From: Pelodera strongyloides
Lineage: Eukaryota > Nematoda > Chromadorea > Rhabditida > Rhabditidae
Direction: 5' to 3'
Assembly (NCBI GenBank): GCA_036852015.1
Contig: JAANDG010000156.1
Span: forward strand, 186,001-250,000
DNA length: 64,000 bases
Shown here one piece after another: positions 58,326-64,000 of this stretch. The position numbers and the translations under genes were made by a program. Numbering within the stretch: position 1 is the stretch's first letter; every line of letters begins with the position of its first letter. The notes below the pieces were generated by a model. That model ran no database searches. It was not told where the DNA came from and saw nothing but the letters and a program-made list of their open reading frames with translations.

Positions 58326-58917
58326 TTAAAGGGTGAGGTCCACCTCAGAAAACAAAAAAGTTATTATTTGTATTAGATTCCCGTGTCTGTATCTACCAGA
58401 ATAACTAAAACAAATTTGACAGAAAATTATTTCCAACGAAATATGGGCAAAAAATGGTCCAGCTTGAGTACGTCGGATTACGGTAGTCTGGTATCCTTTT
58501 TACACGTTGGTTGAGAAGAAAAAATTTGTTGAAAAATTTTCGAAAAAAATTACAAACAAAAAATATGTTCTAAAATAACTACAGCGCAATACAAATGACG
58601 AAGACGGGATTAATTGTGCTTTGTTCAGCTTGGCAAAAAAATAAAACGCATGGTTTAAAAAAAGTAACGAACGCACAGCCATAATCCCGCCCTTTCATTG
58701 TCCCCAAACAACGGTAGCGAGCGCGCGGTTTATCATGCACCACACCCCATCGACGCCTATCGTAATAATGGTACTGGAGGGCTATTTTTTGCTCCTTATT
58801 TCGTTGGAAATAATTTTCTGCCAAATTTGTCTTAGTTATTCTGGTAGATATACAGACACGGGAAATCTAATAAAACTAATAACTTTTTTGTTGTCTGAGG
58901 TGGACCTCACCCTTTAA
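58326..58917. mobile_element. TTAA foldback element, GAGGTCCACCTCAG family
   Basis: Element 58330-58913 between TTAA 58326-58329 and 58914-58917. Ends AGGGTGAGGTCCACCTCAG and the inverse CTGAGGTGGACCTCACCCT; arms carry GTATCTACCAGAATAACTAA. Arm fragments also occur at 7731 and 8640. Confidence 0.8.
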
Positions 58918-60096
58918 AGGAGGAGGCTCACGAGTTTTAAGTGTTCGATTCCTTTCCTTTTCGAAAACATGGTAAATAATCACCAATAACATGCATAATC
59001 AAGCACGGAAATACACTTTAAGGAAATTATTTAATTTAAGAAAAGAATTTAATTAAAAAAACGACCGTATGTTTTAAAACCACCACCAGAAGCAAATATG
59101 CACGCAGTGTGCATAACAGTAAAACAGACGCGTGCCTTTCTTTTGCGCTACAAATACACAGGCGGTTCGCGCACAAGTATACGGGCACCCAAAAAACGTG
59201 TTTCTACTATGTTTGGAGGAAATCTAATGCAACCACTAAATCAAGCATCGCCAAAAACCGAAACAAAATGATTTTCAGCATAAAGAATAAAAAAATTATA
59301 TATTTAATTTTAATGACCCAAATTAAAAGTCAAAAAAAATGAAATCCATAGTTCGCCCAAACCATTTATATGGTCTTGTAGATCTTTTCATGGCGAGAAT
59401 TCTGTAAAAAAATTATAATTTGAGGCGTACTCGGAAGTTACGACATCTTGAAGTGCGCTCGAATGGGCTGTTTTGATCCCTGTACCCCTTCAACTAAGCT
59501 TCGCAATTGCCTAACTTCAAGACGCCGTACAGTCCTTCGGAGTAGGCCTAAAATTATATTTTTTACACTAATACTCGTCAGGAAAAGACCTACAAGATGA
59601 TGTGGGTGGTTTTTGCGGAATCTGGATTTCAGTTTTTTTTACTTAAAATGTGGGGCAATTAAAATTAATATAATTTAAAGAAAAAATTGCTATTTATGCT
59701 GAAAATCATCCTGTTTGCTGCTTGAGGGCATTTGTAGAAACTCATTTTTTCGAGCCTGCCTCTCAGTACTTATGACGCGGCGCTTTTTAGGGGTTTCGTA
59801 CCCTAATTTTCCTGAAACTTATGATTTTTTGCTGATATTCTTTGTCACTAGGTTTATGGCCATCCCCGATTTGGTAGGATGGTTGATTTTCTCAAAAAGT
59901 GCTTTTTAGTGCTAGATTTGGGGGTGCCCGGATACTTATGACGTGCACTGTATTTTCAGTAACATATTAGACCGGGATGGCCCGGCTATTTACACAGAGG
60001 CCGTTTTTGTCTGTGTTTTCCTATACACCACTTGCCCTCGTGAGCCTCCTGACTCGTGAGCCTCCTCCTTTAAAACTCGTGAGCCTCCTCCTTTAA
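58914..60096. mobile_element. 1.15-kb TTAA element, GGAGGAGGCTCACGAG family
   Basis: Starts AGGAGGAGGCTCACGAGTTT at 58918, directly after the TTAA shared with the previous element, and ends GACTCGTGAGCCTCCTCCT at 60069, TTAA 60070-60073; the last 19 bp are then repeated, ending at TTAA 60093-60096. Internal inverted word GGGCACCC (59185) / GGGTGCCC (59932). No transposase ORF. A lone end is at 56103. Confidence 0.7.
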
Positions 60097-60416
60097 AGCG
60101 AAATGACACCCAGTTTAGGGGTTTTTCACCAAAATAGTTAAATAATTTATTTAATGAAATCACCATTAAAATACCATAAATGGATAGGAACTGAAAAAAT
60201 AGCAAAGCAAAAACATAACTGCTCGCGTTTTGTATGGAAAAATTGTCCATTGCGCTAGCCTAATACATTTCACCCACGCACCCAAAAATTAAATCTCCCG
60301 CTTAATAACCATTCCGAGATTTGTATTTTGGATTTACTCGTAGTGTTCATTTCAAATCTAGATCTAGTGCAAATCCATACGTCAAATTTCTAATGCAACT
60401 AGACCAGACAGTGGAA
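60097..60416. other. No gene or full repeat recognised
   Basis: Begins AGCGAAATGACACCCAG right after TTAA, so probably the left arm of one more TTAA element whose right end I did not find. Confidence 0.35.
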
Positions 60417-60482
60417 CCCGTAGCCGAGTGGTAGCGCTCTCTCTTTTTGTGCGAGAGGTCCCGGGTTCGACCCCACAGACGG
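60417..60482 (+). repeat. tRNA-like sequence (Lys-like TTT loop)
   Basis: TAGCCGAGTGGTAGCGC (A box) and GGGTTCGACCC (B box) with the loop CTCTCTTTTTGTGCGAG, where TTT would be the anticodon. The acceptor and T stems pair poorly, so a SINE head or degenerate tRNA is more likely than a working gene. Confidence 0.45.
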
Positions 60483-60801
60483 CAAACAATTTTGCGTGAA
60501 ATATTCCTTTCCGAGACGAGAAAGGAGCTGTCAGTTCGCTTTAACAAAATTTATGGCAGACACGTGATTAGAACATACGCAAATATGCACAAGAATCTGG
60601 AATCTGAATCTGGAACTCCTCGTCTACTGCTCAGGACCTCTGCGGAACATGTCATAAGCAAACACTGAATCTGTATTTTCACCCTTGAATAAAGGTGCAC
60701 TCTTGAAGCGTAAGACACATTTTTTAATTTTTATAAGAAACTGTCGGCTATGCTATGCTATTGCCCTCCCCGATTGGTTAAAAGCCCAAGTAAAAACTTA
60801 C

Positions 60802-61106
60802 AAATAATTCGTCCGAAATGCGCAGCGTGTAGATTGAAGGGATATTGTAGTCATTCGTTACTTCGTTCGGCAAATATTGACAAGGCGGAAATGGATAAAA
60901 TTCATTGTTCTTTTCGGCGTGGTTATAAACACAATCATCCAGACATTCACGTGTTTCATTCTCCGCACAGATCCTGCTCATACAATAATGTGGCTCCATA
61001 CACTCCGACAGGTCGCAGGAATGTGTGTCGGCCAGTTCTCTACCGCGAATATCAAACAAATGCGTATCGCGAAAATCGGTATAATTGTGACGACTGCAGC
61101 GAAGAT
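60802..61106 (-). CDS. Exon of a Cys-rich secreted-type protein (partial gene)
   Basis: A 305-nt exon between TTTTAG (acceptor) and GTAAGT (donor), phase 1 in and phase 0 out, 101 open codons. Eight Cys: L-R-C, SCDLSECMEPHYCMSRIC, ECLDDC and PPC. The start, completed to D-L-R-C if the previous exon ends in G, parallels D-P-R-C at the same phase-1 border in the gene at 30325. I could not find the signal-peptide exon upstream or the next exon downstream. Function unknown; an extracellular domain is inferred from the Cys pattern. Confidence 0.55.
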
Positions 61107-61479
61107 CTAAAATGAGAAAAATGTATAGTTAGTGGCTTTGGTGGGTGCACTACTCTTCGATTTTGTAGCAATTTTGGCTACTACTGAAATCAAAAATGCT
61201 CTGACCTATGTTTTCAAGATACAAAACCACGACATTGTGTAGCGTACAAGAACTCGAGGGCTCGAGAGCACAAAGAAACGGCCAAACTACGAATGAAACT
61301 AACTCATTATGTAAAGCAACGGAGTTCATTGATCGACTTCAAGCAAACCGGGCAAATGAAAGACGCAAAATACTTGGGCACAACTGGGCCCAAAATCTCA
61401 TTAAGATCTCGAATCAGCGAGCGAATACAATTCATGAACGCGCACAGCACACTGAGAAACGTTGAGTTGCGCGCCGCAC
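61107..61479. other. No supported exon
   Basis: Upstream of the Cys-rich exon; the ORFs of 85 and 76 codons (61208-61523) extend into the GC-rich repeat that follows. Confidence 0.35.
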
Positions 61480-61708
61480 CGTTTTGGCACACAAAATGCG
61501 CGCCGCAACGAAATGGGTCGTGAAATGTGTGCCGAAACGTTGCAGGAAACACTTTTGCGTGGTTCGGCCCCTGGGCAACCATGGAATATCTTATGCAAAT
61601 AAACATAAATTAGAATAAAAAATAAGTAAAAATTGGTAATAAATAAGTAAATAAGTAAAAATTGCGTTCACGTTCACGATGCGTCTGAAACCGGTGTTTG
61701 GTTTTACA
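61480..61708. repeat. GC-rich repeat fragment and degenerate family C MITE
   Basis: 61463-61560 shares GCGCGCCGCACC and AAAATGCGCGCCGCAACG-like words with 44555-45185. 61590-61708 keeps family C features (TATGCAAATAAACATAAATT, CACGATGCG, CCGG) with many changes. Confidence 0.5.
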
Positions 61709-61859
61709 GACCTATGCTTTTGCTCATAGTTAACCATAGTCAAAATACGCTAGTTTTTTTTACACTGGAAAGAAAATCCATATAGGAAACCCCATTCCAT
61801 TTCTTCAGTACGACTTTAGCACAGTACAATCTTGGTCCCGCCCATTTTCTACAGATTTA

Positions 61860-62440
61860 AAAAATTTCACTTTGTCATAATTCATTTTAATGTGACCGAC
61901 GCTTCAGTTTTTTATCTTCCTCAGCATGAAAACTGATTCGATTAACACCATAAAATCGACAATCGGGGTTGACTCTAAATCCAATTTTTTCGGGCCCCGC
62001 CGCGCAGCGTGTGTGTGGGGCGTACTACTAATGATAGAGAGAGTGTGCTGCACGCGCTGCCCGAAGGGCAGCGCCCGCACACACGCTGCGCGGCGGGGCC
62101 GGGCCGCCGCGCAGCGTGTGTGCTGGCGCTTGACAATGGTCCCTATAATAATACAAGCAAGCCCCCCACAGACGTGTAAAACGGCGACTGAATATGTAGA
62201 TTGAATATTCTAATATGCATGCGAATATCATCATATATTTTTTGGACCAGTTATTATTATTTTTCACGTGATTTTTAATAAATTTGAACAATTTCACGAC
62301 ATATCATAACTTTTTTTTTTTAGTGACCCAGACGCTTAATATTTGCTTTTATCTTCCTAGCTATATAAACTGATTCGACGTTCAACACAGTAGAAAATCG
62401 ACATGATCGGGGTTGAACCGTCTAAATCCAACTTGCAAAA
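61860..62440. repeat. Two copies of repeat H around a GC-rich hairpin block
   Basis: Copy one 61860-61990 (TGTGACCGACGCTTCAG, CCTCAGCATGAAAACTGATT), copy two 62280-62440 (GTGACCCAGACGCTTAATAT). 61990-62125 is GC-rich, with CGCCGCGCAGCGTGTGTG present twice directly and once inverted. 62160-62215 matches the 31345 repeat. Confidence 0.6.
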
Positions 62441-62529
62441 CCCAATTCTGTTGCGCTGACATGTAGGCAATAGTTGAAGCAATATAGCATTGCCCACGAT
62501 CTCCTGAAGCCACTACTATTACACTAATA

Positions 62530-63302
62530 ATATATATATATATATTATTAAGTTGGGAGCTTGTTTTTGATTGATTTAGTTGGATGATGTGCGGTACACT
62601 CAGAAGATGTTTTGGTTCAGTACGTTCATGTTCCCAAAGTACTTGAGCCGTCTCACTTCACGAGCGCCCTCACGAAAGCCCGAAAAGGCTGCATGTATGG
62701 AAAGCGTGCGCCGTATCAGCGTGCGAGTTGGCGGCCGCTCAAAGTACTATTGCAAATACAAAGAACATGCAATATAGGAAAAAAAGAATAACGAAGCGAG
62801 GAGTTTAGCATATGATCCACACTCTAATTTTTTTAACTACTTTGAACGTTTCACATGCATAAAATAAAATAAATGTAATATAAAGTCGCCTCGGCGCGGC
62901 CGGAGCCGCTATATATATATAATATATATATATATACCACCCGGACGCCGCCCGAGGCGACTTCCATTATTTTATTTTATGCATACGTGAAACGTGGACT
63001 CAAAAGTAGTTACAAAAATAGAGATGGATCATATGCTAAAATCCTAGCTTCGTTGCTCATTTTGTTGCTCTAGATCTGCATTTGTAGTATTCGTAGTACT
63101 TTGAACGCCGCCAACTCGCACGGCTGATACGGCACACCATTCCATAGATGCAGCCTTTTTGCAGCTTGTGTGAGGGGCGCTCAGGATGTGAGATGGCTCA
63201 GTTCATGAAAATGAACTACTGAACCAATCTACAATATGAGCGTAACGCACATTAACGTACAATCAACAACAACAAACAGCTCCCCAACTTTATATAAAAT
63301 AA
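62530..63302. mobile_element. Two Helitrons tail to tail
   Basis: 62545-62911 (plus) begins AAGTTGGGAGCTTG and reaches GTCGCCTCGGCGCGGCCGG near its 3' end. 62938-63302 (minus) begins CCCGGACGCCGCCCGAGGCG and ends CCCCAACTTTATATAAAATA. They are separated by an AT microsatellite (62912-62936). Both are degenerate copies of the family at 7319 and 40666. Confidence 0.7.
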
Positions 63303-63354
63303 AATAAATATATATAATTATATTATATATTATTATTATATTTTAATATTTTTG

Positions 63355-63385
<31 letters not shown>

Positions 63386-64000
63386 TAGACGGGACGAAGG
63401 GACGCAGTATATTGTGTTTATTTGAACAAATATAGAAAATAGTGCTGAAAAAATCGTAAAAAAACGCGAAAAAAAATTCCATAAGAGATATGCCACAAAT
63501 TAAATTTGCTAATGCCGCATTTCCCGCAAAACATTTTTCCAACACTATACTATTCAGTTCAGATAATAAACAACATATTGTACATAAAAGGGACAATGAG
63601 GAAATTTGATAAACACAGGTTACCAGCTAAAGTTGAGCCATGTCTAGCAATTAGGTAGGTTTGGCTCAGAAACCTAGGAGAACAGGTCATACAGTCAATC
63701 AAGTCTGGTAACCTACCATCACGTCGTTCGCAAATTATGCAAGGTTGACAGATTACGTTAAGGCGATAAGGAAATAAATTAAAAAAAAAAAAAACTTTGA
63801 CAATGATGCTAAGTTGGTATTTTTGATACAGAATTTTTCGATCTGTGCTTCAGCAAGCTTTTGACTTTTTTTCACGCCGATCACTTTTTCCACGCCGATT
63901 TTATCAAACTTTTTCCGAGTCTGACACAATGATCTGTGAGCTCTAAATGTGAATACCACTTTATTCAGACATACAATCACACATAGACTAGCGAAATATC
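63303..64000. other. No gene seen; poly-T and repeat fragment
   Basis: A run of about 28 T at 63355-63382, and 63512-63592 homologous to 8932-9010. Short ORFs at 63381-63596 and 63753-63980 lack support. Confidence 0.4.

Overview
The window is eukaryotic and almost certainly from an animal. Split genes show GT..AG introns. There is a CR1/L2-like LINE with endonuclease and reverse transcriptase, non-autonomous Helitrons, tRNA-headed SINEs and many foldback MITEs. Nothing bacterial is visible: no operons, no ribosome binding sites. I cannot name the phylum from sequence alone; a compact, repeat-rich invertebrate genome is my best guess.

Layout. 1-13 kb is repeat territory: TTAA foldback elements, a 9-bp-duplicating MITE filled with ACTACCCC words (1220-1984), two Helitrons head to tail (5778-7710) and a 105-bp tandem array (9425-9927). 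13.5-21.6 kb holds a plus-strand gene (exons 17778-21564) and a decayed upstream duplicate (about 13.5-16.3 kb). 22.7-30.5 kb holds the best gene: minus strand, 16 consecutive exons at 22718-27501 with fully consistent phases, plus likely 5' exons up to a signal-peptide start at 30503. It encodes a Cys-rich ectodomain, one membrane segment and a long Lys-rich tail made of symmetric phase-0 exons, several carrying an L-S-E-K-T-A-V-D-S-E module. The plus gene and this one are convergent.

30.5-46 kb is repeats again: an 86-bp minisatellite open in all three minus frames (38.8-39.97 kb), a perfect 54-bp-arm palindrome (40081-40212), further Helitrons, and a duplicated GC-rich block with tRNA-Leu-like sequences (42.5-45.2 kb). 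46.9-52.8 kb is a dead LINE on the minus strand interrupted by three foldback elements. 53-60 kb is a nest of elements that interrupt one another, which lets insertion rules be read directly: Helitron between A and T, TTAA duplication, 9-bp duplication. 60.8-61.1 kb holds one exon of a second Cys-rich secreted-type gene on the minus strand. 61.4-64 kb is repeats, including a tail-to-tail Helitron pair.

The genes do not form a pathway. The main value of the window is the exon-module gene and a set of mobile element families whose ends and target sites are readable from nested copies.
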